From contig CAIIXF020000008.1 of the NCBI GenBank assembly GCA_903813345.2, forward strand, positions 11,993,278-12,057,277: 64,000 nucleotides of DNA, in the 5' to 3' direction. Below are positions 1-13,500 of this stretch, in pieces (position 1 is the first letter of the stretch; the number at the start of each line of letters is the position of its first letter). The stretch comes from Owenia fusiformis. Its lineage: Eukaryota > Annelida > Polychaeta > Sabellida > Oweniidae. The translations under genes were made by a program, and so were the position numbers. The notes beneath the pieces were generated by a model, which was not told the DNA's origin, did not search any database, and was given only the letters and a program-made list of their open reading frames with translations.

Positions 1-502
1 GTAATAACCTGGAAAATAACAAAGATTCTCAAGTACACGTACATATCATTTCTACAAAAAGGCAGTGAGAAATGTTTTTTCAAATGGGCCTATCAAAAGA
101 AGATTTTTTGGTAAATTATGAAATTTGTTGACCAGATATTCTTGAAAATCAAAGGACTATTGACATTGAATAAAATTCAGAACAAATGAACTTTTTAGAA
201 AAAGGCAAGAAAAATGAGAGCAACTGCAAAATAATATTGTTTTGTGCCTTAAGCCTCACATCTGATCCAAGGCAACTGTACAACGGCCATAGCTTCCCAA
301 GAGAGAAATATATAGCACAAAATATAGGGATAAGCAGTACAATGTAGATTTTGTATATCAATTTTGTGAAGCTATGCCCATCGTACAGCGGCCTTAGAGC
401 AAATATGACTGAGGCTTTGCTCTCAATTCATCGCTATCCCTTCTACGTTTCTTCTGCTATTCACTTTGAATTATACATAATCCATGTAATTCTAACACTT
501 AC

Positions 503-1366
503 TTTCCAACACCAGAGGCCAATCTTTACTCATCTTTCTTCGGAACTCTGAAAACAAGAAGTGGTATTTAACAAAAATTACACTTTTGAATAATGACCTT
601 TACTAAAAATTATTTCTGATAAAATGTTGAAGTAAAATTCCACGACTCAATTAAAACAATGCCTATCATGATGTGAGAGATATCATAGTAGCGATCTCCC
701 CAGCATCAAAGCAAGTGGGCGCACAACCACCTTAGATTTTAAAAACAGGTTTGCACCCACCTAAGATTTCATTTGCACCCACTTGAAAATGAGAAAAATC
801 ATATAAAATGGGCATATGTTGACCAATTTTGGACTGAATTGGGGAAATGAGAATTTTGCACCCACTTGAGAAAAAATCCTTGAGAGAACACTGGGTCGAC
901 TCAGAGTTAATAATATATCATGACATCATATGAGATGAAGACATACGAATTCATGAACTTAAGAATGCTTAATAAGAAATGCACCCCTGATCAAGAAAAA
1001 TATTACTTTTAATTCCATCATATAACATTGTGTTTTGAAAAGGTCATAATTCAAACAGGTAGATATTTTCACAAACTACCTGCACTTAAACATATTTTTG
1101 TAAAAATCTGAGCTGGTTACCCCAAAAAATAATAACGCTCAAAGTAATATGATATCATTAAGAATCAATTGGTCATTACAGTTCACAATTTTAGTCTGAG
1201 GTGTGGCGACAAGACCATATACAGTGTATATGATCTCATTACCTTGCGACCTATTCAAGGTTCTCCATACAGTGTAAGTCCCTGCTATCAATGTTATCTC
1301 AAACACCAAGAAGAATTTAAATCCTTTATACAATCCGAATGTTGACTGCTTTCCGTACTTCTTCAT
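503..1366 (-). CDS. CEBPZOS: CEBPZOS-like mitochondrial microprotein, two coding exons, 3' end outside window
   Basis: Coding exon 1 is 1366 down to 1243, starting at ATG (1366-1364) and ending at a good donor (CAAG|GTAATG). Coding exon 2 is 547 down to 503, between a TTTTCAG acceptor and an A|GTAAGTG donor. Intron phases agree (phase 1 to phase 1). The joined protein begins MKKYGKQSTFG, has one membrane segment at about residues 16-34 and continues SQ-EFRRKMSKDWPLVLE, which follows human CEBPZOS (SQDFRQTMSKKYPFILE). CEBPZOS is a single-pass mitochondrial protein of about 80 residues with no settled function. The last exon, expected to encode roughly 25 residues, was not found and probably lies left of base 1. 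The ATG sits only 74 bases after the stop of the C19orf25-like ORF on the same strand. SMIM4 was considered because of the FG-Y start, but exon 2 decides for CEBPZOS. Confidence 0.75.
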
Positions 1367-1440
1367 GGTAAAACGTCCCTGTGTTTTCTGCACTACAATG
1401 CCTTGAAATGACTGTCTGTTCCTTGTTGGATTAAAACTTT

Positions 1441-1782
1441 TTATGATTTTTTTGAAGGCAGATTAGCCTGTCCTTTCATTAACTGCAATGATTCTTTTAG
1501 TTCTTTACCCGCACTTTCCATAGAGTTCCTTAAAAGTTCTAAATTTTCAGGTACTTCTTTTAAATTATGGTGAAGTTCTATAAAGTGAAATGCGTCTTTG
1601 TATATTTTGTTGATTTCGTTTTTCTTTTCTGCAGTATCCTCAGTTATGTCATCAGTCTCAGAATTTTTAAAAATTGAAAATAAAGGGTCCGATTCTGGTA
1701 TGTTTTTTAAATCGTCGTGTATTTGATCCACGGTTGGTGGTGCTGGTCTCTTTGGCAATGGTACTTGAGCTTTTTTGGACAT
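1441..1782 (-). CDS. UPF0449 family protein, C19orf25-like
   Basis: A single uninterrupted ORF of 113 codons from ATG at 1782-1780. The N-terminus KKAQVPLPKRPAPPTVDQI and the following ESDPLFSIF match the most conserved part of human C19orf25 (LPTRPAPPTVEQI, EDPVFTI), and the length is nearly the same (118 residues in human). The second half is charged and helical (about residues 50-105, ending in KELKESLQLMKGQ), so probably a coiled coil. There is no signal peptide or membrane segment. The family has no established function. No intron is evident in the coding part. It lies directly upstream of the CEBPZOS-like ORF, with no convincing splice acceptor between them. Confidence 0.85.
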   Translation of the reverse strand: MSKKAQVPLPKRPAPPTVDQIHDDLKNIPESDPLFSIFKNSETDDITEDTAEKKNEINKIYKDAFHFIELHHNLKEVPENLELLRNSMESAGKELKESLQLMKGQANLPSKKS

Positions 1783-2145
1783 CTCAAGTTCTTAGTTTGT
1801 GTGCTATGGTGTTAGGTTGTACTGTTATTCACTAGGTGTTGTTCTCATTCATGATCTTTTACCTTTTTAATTGCATATCAACTGGAAGACAAAATAAATT
1901 GTAGTTTAATACCATATGTCATGAGTAATATATCTACACTCCAGTGAACATCACGGGGATTATCACATTACTAGCATTTTTTATGGCACGTGATGTGTGT
2001 TCCAGGCTGAGGGTGTTTCATTGTATAACCAATCATGAAATGAGAAACATAACGTAATAATATGTAATTATTAATGTGAGTTATTGATAGGGCACAAATA
2101 TTGAAACAGATAATAGAGTTGTCTTGAAAGGAAAATCAACCCCTC

Positions 2146-2150
<5 letters not shown>

Positions 2151-2178
<28 letters not shown>
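2151..2178. repeat. (CT)n microsatellite
   Basis: Fourteen uninterrupted CT dinucleotides, read directly from the sequence. Confidence 0.95.
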
Positions 2179-2181
<3 letters not shown>

Positions 2182-2803
2182 TACACAGAAATTCTGAGGG
2201 AGTTGATGTCCTTTTTAGGAAAACTATACCATTTGTTCCAATGCCTGTGCATAAGGTCCATTTTCCAATTTTCTCCACTGGGTTTGTGTTACCATAGATT
2301 CCTATGGGAGATATTCCTGCTAGTAATGCCACTATATTCTTTATATTAGGTAAATATTATGGACTAACCAATTAAGGTAATAGGCCTAATAGTATGAGGG
2401 GCTTAGGTCTGGGAACATGTGCTCTGACAGTCTGAAGATGTAAACATGTTCCTAGACCAATGGCACTTTTTCTCTTAGGCCTACATAGGCATAGCCAGGG
2501 GGGTGCGATGGGTGCGATCGCATCCCCCCCCCGTGACCAATAAAAATAGAACCATGAGAAAGAAGAGGAAAAGAGCTTTAAAATGCTTTTTATTTGAAGC
2601 TTCTAGCTCAATCTTGAAGGAAGTTGCATACATTTGTAAAGTTCAAAATAAATCTTATTTTTTGACTTGTTCATGCCATAAACGCATCCCCCTGACTGAA
2701 AGCTGGCTACACCCCTGGGCCTATTACCTCAATATACAGAATATAAGAGGGAGGGAAGAAAGGTGAAAGAAAGCTTAGACTCAGACAGACTAAAGGGGGT
2801 AGT

Positions 2804-3265
2804 GACTTCATGGGGAGTAAGTCGTCCTGCTTTTATATTATCTGTTCGAACTTGACTGTATTTACGCCTTCTATAAACTGTGAACAAAGCATTTCACCCG
2901 GGGCATATTCGCGAACAATACCCCTGGTAATACCTGTAATGTGTGATGTCATAACGGCGGGCCGTAGTAATAGAGAACCATAATGAATATTCGAAACATT
3001 TTGGTGAGTTTTCATGTTCGAATCGTAATATAGACCTCAGAGCAGGTGTAATATCGTTGAATACACCCCTTAGGGCTAGGCACAAAAGGTTTCGAACCCC
3101 TACCTTCGGTTGTTCAGGGTACATAAAACGTTTGTTCCTAGCCCTAAGGGGTGTATTCGACGATATAACCCCCACTCTTCGGTCTATATTTCTTAAATAT
3201 TAGATTATATTAGTAGAGAGAATAATAGATTCAGAGAGGGGGATGACTTACTCCCCATCATGACC
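2804..3265. repeat. Fold-back (MITE-like) element
   Basis: The ends ATGGGGAGTAAGTCGTCC (left) and GGATGACTTACTCCCCAT (right) are inverted copies. Inside, CCCCTTAGGGCTAGGCACAAA near 3065 pairs with TTTGTTCCTAGCCCTAAGGGG near 3130, and ATAGACC pairs with GGTCTAT. Almost the whole 460 bp folds on itself. No transposase ORF is seen. Target duplication not clear. Confidence 0.75.
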
Positions 3266-3790
3266 CATGGCGCGTCATTTCCACTTCGAGTTTCGAGTCA
3301 CAAGAGAAAAGCACTGTTGAAAAAACAGTACCAGAGACTATTAGGTGACATGATAGCACCGTATAGCCTATATGCTTACAACCGAGTTTTTGGCTTTTGC
3401 ACCCATTTCATTACTCGACATGTAGTAAATGTAACGCTCTAGGGTCAATCTTACAGAAGTGTACTCAGTTCTTAATAGCCTTAAAAAATTGACAGCCCAG
3501 AGCAAAGATCCGGAGCAAGATCCAGCCCCTTATTGGTAGTAGGCTCAAACTAGGATGGATATGGGAAGATAATGACACAAGCAAAAAATGCTACATCAAA
3601 AAATGACCACCCAAAAATATGACCCTCGTCCCTCTTACTGACCTTTATTTTTTCCATCTGTCAGACATTGATTTACCCTGTAATCTCTTCTTTATGTATT
3701 AGTTTGAATGGTTGCATGATATCAATTATTGACGCTGTAAATCGAATTTTCCCAGGACATTTCTTTCAGATTTTCAGGGCGTAAAGATAA

Positions 3791-4041
3791 TGGAGTGTTT
3801 CGGTAATTTCCAGCAATGTCCGATGTTTTGTCTCTCAAATTACGTCACATCGCAACAAACGGCCAATGAAAGTAAAGATCGTGTAGCCTAACAAACCGCT
3901 GTTATTGTTTTATACTGGATTTTAAAGATAGGTCATGGGGTTTCTCATTAATCTCTGATGTGACGTCATCCAGAGTGGCGTCAGAAAAGACATTTGACTT
4001 CGGAATAAACATTTGAGGACAGAAATAGCCGAAGCACTCCA
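3791..4041. repeat. Short inverted-repeat element
   Basis: TGGAGTGTTTCGG at the left end is matched by CCGAAGCACTCCA at the right end, about 250 bp apart, with further complementarity inward around the GTGACGTCA/ACGTCAC sequences. Non-coding. Probably a MITE just upstream of SLC30A6. Confidence 0.5.
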
Positions 4042-4562
4042 TAAATATACGCTCGCTTATTTTATGCTTTTATCAACAGACGCTTTCTTGAATGTGTGGC
4101 TTTAGTGATTGGAGATGAAGCTAACAACAGTACGCATCGTTTGAGGTATGACATGTGATATTGATATTGATTTGACTCCAAAATCAAAGAAATATAAATT
4201 TTCGGAAGATTTGATTTCGTGTCTTGTCCTTGAGTATATTTATTGAGCCTAGACACCACTGAAGAAGAGGTAATCTGGCAGAGGTCAGTGGCCCAGAGAA
4301 AAGACTAGCTTGCAGATGTACGTATAAATCGAAAAAGATCGAGGAAAAATAAAAATTACAAACCGGAAAAGATTTTCCGCAATAGCTAATGTTACAGGAG
4401 ATATGATTGGTCAAAATAACGGAAGTACTAAAACTTAACCAATCAAATTACACGTCATAAAAACTACCAGACATGGAGTGACTTAAAATTTTACACGTTG
4501 CAAAAGTGCATATTTTGTTGAATATTTGATTATTTCAAATAGTTATATTAAAAATTATCACA

Positions 4563-7500
4563 ATGACACAACGAGGAGATGTTTCTGTTGCATTGGACAT
4601 GGGGAAAATTGGTTCCATAGGTTCTGGAGCAGGTAGTTTCAGTTTGAATAAAATTTTGAAAAAATAAAAAATATTTTTATAATTTTTTTCTTGAAGCTAG
4701 GCCTAAATTCTTCTGCTGCCGGCATGCCTACATCTACATTAATGATTTGCAAGAGACTAATGAGCCCAGTGTCTCGTTTATTTAAATTGTATTATATTGT
4801 ATGTCACCATCATATTTTGGTGAGCAACACACCATTTGTTTATTCAGTATTTTATCAATTTGACACTCGACTATGGCGAAGATGTAAAACATTGACGACC
4901 ATTTTTGGCTAACTTCAACATATGGGGTAAACATGGTAGAAAACAGAAATTCCACTCAGTCAAACACCCAGTGTTACATAATGCACTAATAGATTTGTCT
5001 GAACATGAGCTTATTCTGAACCAGGAATATCCACCAAGCTACAATCTTCTACAGTTGGGGACAAAAATAAATGACAGGTCGATTTTCGATCACCATTTCC
5101 TAATTATGGTGGTCTGAAAGCCCATAATTTCCAATATTGTCTAGATACATATCCCTTAAAATTTGTATATTTTACATTTTGTATAATCTCATCCACTGAT
5201 TTATGGCCTCTTGTAAATTCTCTTATTTTTAACATGGGAAATCCTCACTTCAGCAAATCCACCTGTCATTTATTTATGTCCCCAACTGTACCTGATTCTT
5301 CTGACTAACTTTGATCATGAAAAATAAGACTTATCTAAAAATGATACTGTTTCTTACCTTCTAAAAATTAGTAGAACATTCAGCCTAACAGCTCATAACC
5401 TTTGTATCAACCATAATCACAATATCTAAGAGATAATAAAAAATGAAGTGTAAAACAATATTGTTTAAACACCGTATGTATGGAGACCCCCAAAAAATAC
5501 TGTGCTGCGAGTATTGCCGAGACAGACGCGTCAAATTCAAATATGTAATAGTGATCTTAAGGTAAGATAAGGATTAAAGAATGTTTCACTAGCTTCTTGA
5601 ATGTAAGTGAGTTTAGCTCAGTCTTATTTTTCATGATCAAACTAGTAGTCAGATAAATCAGGTGGAAGACTGATCTGGGCTATTTTGAGAAGACATGTAC
5701 CATTGTTTCCTGCATCACTATGTCAAATGATCAAAATCTGAATTTAACCTTGTGTGTGGTTTTTTGGTCTATCCTGTATTAAATGTATGTGTACTTTTTT
5801 GTAGATCTTCGTCAAAGAAGTCACACTGATACTTTGAATTCTACAGTAAGTTAGAACCCATTCTATTTTTAGCCGTTAGATATTATAAGTACATGTTCAA
5901 TGATATATTGAAGAAATATGTGCAGATACAGAGAATATTTGATGAAAATCATTAAAATGTTTATGTTACATAGAGCTTTGAATAAAATATTATATATTAG
6001 GTCATTGTGAGTGATTTTTAACTGTTCAATGTAAATATATAATTAACTCCTACTACTGCAGTGCTAAATGACAGTCATAAATTATATTGTTTCTGTTCAT
6101 AGGGTGTTATCCATCCATTTGTAAAGCACAATAAATCAGTATGGGGTTCTGCAAGGAGAGAGCTAGGAGGTCTTCTAGCTGAGAGTGGGGTAAGTTTACT
6201 GTCTTTTAATGGATGTCAGTAGGGGATAGGGGAAATTTTAAGGTTATTATGGAGGTCATTATGGCCAACGGAGTGGGGGCACTTGTAATATCTCTATTAA
6301 AGTTTAAAGAAAGTTGTGATGACACATTGTAAAATAGAACTATGTATATAAATAGGGTGGTAAAGTAGACTATAATGTAACTAAAGAGGATAAGGGGGTT
6401 GGTTAAGATGGGGACTATACTATAAACTCAAGTTTCTAGTTGAAAAGTGCCTGTTATGCCCACATTGTTCTCTTATGCCAGTGGTGAATTTCCTCTCAGG
6501 TATTACCAGTTCAGGTCCATCATTATTACCTAAATTATATAAAATCAGTACAAATTCAAGGAAGCAGGTTACCTACACCCCATTGCCTAAGGACAATACA
6601 AAATCTATTAAAGTAGAGCTACACCCATGCTAACCTACTGTACCAATAAATCTACTCACACGTTCAAACCAAATTGGTTATTAGAACTAGTTTTTTCAGT
6701 ATATAAAAATTCAGCACATTTGTTTTTCAGGCTAAGAAGGTACTACTCTTCATAGGGATTACCATTGTGTCATATGTGATGTTAATGTCTTGGTGCCGCA
6801 CCACTAACAGCCTAGGTAAGTCATTCTCAAGCTACCTCTCAGAGGTTTCATTTGAAGGCAACAGTGCTTTTGTCTCTGGCTCTTTTTTACTAAAATTGCC
6901 TGTTGTTTTGAGGAATTTGAAACTATACCCAAGTTAGATAACATTTTTGTGGATGGTGTTCGGTGGTTGGAGTTAAGCGTTCAGCGGCCAATGTCTAACA
7001 AATGGCAGGTGGTGACATTTGGCATGTTGATGCCTTGTTTTTCTTGATGTTTTCATTCATTTTACCTGTTGTCAAAAATGGCTGATGAAACCCTTGCATC
7101 TTGTAAGATTGAATTCATTAAAACTATCCTTTTCACCATATAATCCTGCCAAATTGTGCCATTTAAACCTTTCTTTTTCTTAAGTTATATTCACATTGCC
7201 ATCAGGCAGGTTGTGGCAATGTTTTCTCCAGGCCTTCATTGCATGATTTCATTCGCTTGTCAGAACATGATACAAAATACAAAATGTTTTACTTTTATTT
7301 TGCAGCTCTCTTGGCGTATACCTATCTCATAATGTTCGGTGTATTAAAGTAAGTAAATTTTATTCTTTAGTGTACAAGTACATATTATTATTTGATAGAA
7401 AGAGGAGGGAATACCCCACAGTTCATTAATGATCTATATGTTAAGATGTACAGATAGGGGTTTGTCTTTATTTAGAGATAGGTTCATCAATGAATTCTGG

Positions 7501-10500
7501 GATATTCCCCTCTAACTTGATATTGTTAATATTCACCCATATTGTTTTTGATATCCAACCACAGGTGAATAAAGTTGTTTGGGTGTGACGTTATGTGTTG
7601 GATTTCATTATGGGAATATGCCCAATTATTATATCTCATTGTACTCTCTACTGAAGAAGAGCAGTATTGCCTAGCCTGTGCCAAAACAACAAACGACATT
7701 GTAAAACACTTCATTTTAGAATGTTCATCTCTAAGTGCAACAAGAGATATATTTTTTGAAAAGATTGTTAATCTTCTACCTGTTGAAGACTCAATTAACA
7801 TCTTAAACTCTGACGATGATGTCTTAGTAGAATGTTTATTGGGTAGTCGCACAGATGTACTACAGAATTACGATTTTGCTGAATGGCAACAATTCATTAA
7901 CCTTTGTTCCAATCAAATAAGCGCCATGCTTAAAGAATTCACGTCGTAAGCAAATATTACCTTGCCTTACTCATTTCGCCACATATTGTTATTTTGTATC
8001 TATTGTATCTAATGTATATATTGTAATTTAATAATTTGTCTTTTGTATTAATTTGCTCTCCAAATTGGAGGAAATAAAGAACCATACCATGCCATACCTC
8101 GTTTTGACCAGGATTGGGATAAAGTAACAGCCATTACTTTCTTTTCAAATTGGGAGACAGTAAATGTTGATTTTGATATTTTAAATTCAATGAAAATAAA
8201 AATTATGAAATTGACAGTGAAGGTATCAGCCTTTTTTCTTCTATTGATACTGACCACTCTATATGTCAGTATCAATAGAAGTTATGCAAGTTCAGGATCA
8301 GCTTAAAAGTTAATATTAGTAATGGGGTTTGTATTGTTAAAGTCTTTGTCACAATGAACGTCATGGAAGAGAGAGTCACATTTTTAGGTCACTTGAAATA
8401 GGTTTGACTTGTGTATTCATTTATTGTCCAACCCTAATACTTTATATGTAAGGATCATGGACTGCCTATTCAAATTATTCTCTACTTAACAAAGATACGT
8501 ATCCATTCATAAGTGTGTCGGGACCATAACTCAAATCCTGGTTATCAGATTTGTTTCATTTTTATTGAATGATGACTTTAGAATGAGCGAATTACCTCTG
8601 CTGAATTTTAAAATTATCACTCAATTTAATATGGCTACAATTTTTCATAAAAATACTTTTATGATTAGTTCTCAAATGCCATTCTACATATTTAATTTTT
8701 TTCCCAAATCATAATTTTATCCAGAATCATTTCAAAATGGCTGCCATTTTTTGCATCTCACCTCACCAACTTTGATCATATATAATAATAATGACATTGG
8801 TTAAAAAATATATGATCAAAATACATTTATTATCAACATACATTTATTCATTCTAAACATTAACAATGACAAGCACATTTTTATTACCCTATCTGAACAA
8901 TTTTCCAGTGGGTTACAATTTCATAGTTTTTATGTATTATAATTTAAAGAGATCTAGACCAGGTACTTATCTAAACTTTGACATTAGATAATAGTTTAGA
9001 TACTGCACACTTTTGATTACAGCTTACAGTCTCTGTTAAACTAAGTTAACAAGCATTTTGTGTCACAGAACCTCCCCTTTTTCTGTCATATTTCTTATAT
9101 TCTAGCAGCATTTCAGACCATGTTGTGTCATAAAGGCATTCCCTGACTTAATTGCTATGAAAAGAAAGAACACATGAAACACTCCTAATGCTACAATACC
9201 CACGTGGATTCCCTGTTTGTAATTCAGATCTTCTGTTTTAAGATAAGCATGTGTTGTATATTCAGTCTCATCTGCAGTATTTTCAAATTCACAAGTATAA
9301 TTAAAGTATTGTATGTAGATCTCATCACAGGAGACTCCATATTCATGTATCTCTTCATCCAGACCAATACCAGTTCCATGAACACCAACCATTGTAAGGA
9401 CAACAACCATGGAAATGATTAACAATATAAGTTGAACCTTGTATCGCTTCTTTTTCTGTTCACCCTGTGGTAGAAAATGTAAACGATGTGCGTGGAATCC
9501 AGATATGAGAAGGGCACAACCAGATATTTCTGGGAGAAAAAGTTGCCACATTGTTGTTTTGAATATTGCTTCAAGTACAGACAACAATGGGAAGGTTATG
9601 GGCGTAAGTTTAAACATGAAACTTGTGTTAATGAATCCTTTCTCCGTTTCATCTTTGAAAGTGGCTTGTGGCAAACCCTCGATTAAATCATGTCTAGCAT
9701 ATAGTGCCCACACAACTATAACAAATACAACATAAGCTAGTACTATGTTAGCAGTATGTAAGGCTTGGCGTTCATTCCATCCTATGAAATTGGGTCCTGT
9801 ATATGTTGCATTACTTGTTATATTATGTTCAGTTGGTGTTTTACTCGTCACATTCTCTTCAAATGATGCATTAGCTGTCACATTATCGCATTTTAACTCT
9901 AATGTCTTAAGAAGTTCATCATCACATGATGTTCCATTAACATGTATTTCCCTGTCAATGTACATTCCATACGCTGATACTGCCATTGTAGCTAAACAAG
10001 CTACGAGTGCCAGGAAAAGTAGTACGCTCATAACCTTAAAGAATGTCTGAACAACATTATTTTCAGCTGGTAGTTGCTTCATTTTGTCCCCATACCAAAC
10101 AGCCAATGAGATAATAATAAAGACCCATAATCCGGTAAAATACTTCCATGTTGAAGTTTTCAGAAAAGGGGATGCAATACTTATTCCTAGCAAAGGGAAA
10201 CAAAACCAAAATGCTAACCCAGTTAAATCGATCATTGCTTTGCCATATGGGTTAGCGTAGGAAAATGGTGTTTTCTTCTTTGGTTGTTTTGGTGGTTGTT
10301 GTTGTTCTGTTGCTACAGCAATTCTATCATCTATGGTTGTATGAGTGTGGACAAATTCAGCACCATGCGTGGGTGCAGGGATGGGGTCTTTAGCTGTTTG
10401 TGCTGTGTTTGAATGTTCTTGTGGATGGTGTTCTGTGGCTACTACGATCTTATCATCTATGGTTGTATGAGTATGTACAAATTCTGCACCATGTGTGGCT

Positions 10501-13500
10501 GGAGGGATCACCTCAGATGCTTGATGCGTTTTTGTTTTTGAGTGTTTTTCTAGATGATGTTCTGTGGCTACAGCTATTTTATCATCTATTGATGTATGAG
10601 TATGCACAAATTCTGCACCATGCCTGGATGCAGGGATCGACTCAGGTGCATTTTGCATTTTTGTTTTGGAGTGTTTTTCTAGATGATGTTCCGTGGCTAC
10701 AGCAATTCTGTCATCTATTGATGTATGAGTGTGCACAAATTCTGCACCATGTGTGGGTGCAGAAATTGCCATTTCACTTACATGTTTTGTTTTATTTGCT
10801 TTTGAGTGTTTCTCTGGGTGTTGTTCTGTGGCTACAACAATCTTATCCTCTATAGATGTAACATGTAGCACTTTGGCAGCATTCTTAGGTGCAGGAATTA
10901 CATGTATTTTTTTAACTGAGGCATGTTTAGCAGTTGATCGTGCTTTTGAGGTAGCAGGTAGTCCTGGTTGTGTCGATGAACCAATTGGTAGTTCTGGTGT
11001 AGAGATTGATTGTACAGGTGGAAAAGTCATGCTATTCGGTGGAGGATGTACACCCTGTAGGGGAGTAAGTCTTGTATTTGATGGATACAATGTTTCTAAT
11101 GGAAACAATTCACCAGTTCCTGGAGGCTGATTTCCATGAGTGAGTCTGTCATAGGCTGGAGGGGCTATATATGAAGCAGGCCCAGGAATAACACTGCCAT
11201 GTTGGATCAGACCACCACTTCCACTTGTTGATGTCATCCATAGTTTATGAATTGCCTCATTCAGCAGTAAGCGCTGACCAAGGTTCTCCGTCTTTAACTC
11301 AGTATCAATGATAGGTTGTGTTACAAGTCTTAACGTTTCTTGATTTTTAAAACCGTGATTCAGCAACATGTGTATTGTGTTCTCAGTTAGGCCCTGTGTT
11401 TGACACCATGATCTGAAGTCTAACGATTCTGCCATTGTTGAATTATGTAATCCAATAAGTATATGTTATAATGTATATTTCTGTAGATGTTGTACCATAG
11501 ATATACAAGGTTAACAGTCACTGCTTCTAATCCTTCTTAATGTATACTATTAATGTATACTAGTATATAATATATGTAAAATATCTGCTGTAGAATATGA
11601 GTGTAGGCACAGCTTCATTAACTATATACATAATTACCTCTGTTATATTCCAATTTATCAATACATATATACCAAGTGAATGTGATGTGCAGCCACTTGG
11701 ATAAGTCCTTATACCTTATTATTGATCGCTAAATCTTTATACCTGTATACCTCCAAGTTCAGTAATAGATTGTTATGTACACACAAGAGAGAATAAGCTT
11801 ATATTGATTCATACTACAAGCAGTCTATTTGAGTCAATAGACATTTCTGGCAAGGTTTCCACCATAGATGGAGTCAACATTGAAGATGTGTAAAGATACA
11901 CTTAGTCATTATAATCACTGTTGTCATGGTGTTGTCAACAGTGTTGTCAAAACAGCTTTCTGCAAGCATATTGTATACACATTATTATTCCCATAAAAGC
12001 CCATGGATTTTGTTTTAACATTTTTTGTGATCTGTATTAACCAGTAAAATTTAAGTAGTTCTTTGTGGAATTAATAATAATGATTCAAAGCAACAATTTT
12101 TACACTGCCACATCCTTGAATTTTCTTTATTTTAAAATAGTTTTATTTTCTAGTGAAATTGAGATTTTATTTTATCAATTCCTGTGAACTAATTTGATCC
12201 AGGTATAAGAAAATAATTGACATATAGACATAACAAGGATTTTGGAACCAAGTAAATTTGAACTTGTCATCATTAAAGTATAAGTTACACTGTTTGTCAT
12301 TGTTCATTTAAAATCACAATTTAAACCCAATATAATGCAACTATTGACATTTAAGTTGATCTTAAGCTTTCAACAAAATTCCTGGAGAAGAATGATGGAT
12401 TGTGCCATGGCATGGGGTGGTTTATATTGTCTGGGATTAAACCGATTTAAAAAAAAATACTTGTAAACACTGTGAAATTCATGTATTTCCTGGTCAAAAG
12501 TCATGCTCCGGCACTACCAAAATTAGACTTTCCACCGTGTGAACATTAGTGAAGATGTGATGAAGAATTACCAGTCATCTAATCCAAATAGATTTAATCT
12601 GACTTTGTCGTTTACTGCTCATGTTATTAATTCATCCTGGTTAAAGTGTGGTTGTTTGTTTCAGTTTGCTAACTATTCTATTGACCATGTGGGTGCAGAA
12701 ACAGCCTCCATCCCCTGCTTTCTCTTTTGGGTAAGTTAAAGCTCTTTTATTTATAAGGACTCTTTTAGTGCGGTGTATTATAATCTAAATGTATCATGAT
12801 CAATATAATGTCTTTTCGTCATATGTGAGATCTTTGTTTTCATAATTCATCTCTTGTTGAAACCCTTTATTTCCATTAGCTAGCCACGCTGCACTCTGAT
12901 TATTTAGCATGATTTACAGCTTTAGTACTCATAAGATTTAAATGAACTCCAAAATAGCTTTAATTGGAAGTTTCAATATTTTAAAATTAATTGAAATAAA
13001 ACTCGGCTATTTGTGTTTGAAAAATCTATTGTTATCATTTTCTGACTACATATTCTAATTGGTCAGAAGATAGCTCAATGAATCATTTCTAGCGAAAGAG
13101 CACAAATGTTGTTGAGCTCTTAAGAAGGGTGACCTGTTGTAGGTATGAGAGGTTTGAGGTGATTGCAGTATTTGCTACTACTATACTGGCACAACTGGGC
13201 TCACTGTTCATTATGAAAGAAAGCATTGAGAGAATGATCATACAGCCAGAAATACACACGTAAGTTCAAATGAAGTGCAATCAAGAACTGTGAAACAGCT
13301 TCATTGAAAGCAATTTATAGCTGTCAGCTCCTTTATTTAATTTGTGCATTACTATTTTCTTTTTGTCTCTTGTGGTAATAGCCAATCTACATCTATTTTA
13401 AATTAAGTTACAAGTGTGTTAGCATCATTCATTTTTGTCATAACTGATGTTTCTCAGAATTTAAAACGTTCAAAAATCTGAAATGCATATTTTAATTTTC

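Larger units (their letters stand above)
1783..4562. other. Intergenic region between divergent genes
   Basis: No coding exon is recognised here. This 2.8 kb separates the 5' end of the C19orf25-like gene (minus) from the first coding exon of SLC30A6 (plus), so the promoters of both should lie here. It contains a CT microsatellite and two inverted-repeat elements listed separately. The 5' untranslated part of SLC30A6 probably lies somewhere after 4050 but its start cannot be fixed. Confidence 0.5.

Noticed and set aside
1139-1242. Extension of the CEBPZOS-like frame to a stop at 1139
   Set aside because: A strong donor at 1242 and a phase-matched exon at 547-503 with clear similarity replace it; the extension has no similarity.
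1243-1366. Assignment of this exon to SMIM4
   Set aside because: The FG-Y start and single membrane segment are suggestive, but the second exon (EFRRKMSKDWPLVLE) fits CEBPZOS.
1366-1393. Start of the CEBPZOS-like protein at 1393
   Set aside because: The codon there is GTG; the first ATG is at 1366, where similarity also begins.
10400-11130. Plus-strand frames of 133-151 codons opposite the 777-codon gene
   Set aside because: They are antisense shadows of the codon repeats; the minus-strand frame is far longer and has domain structure.
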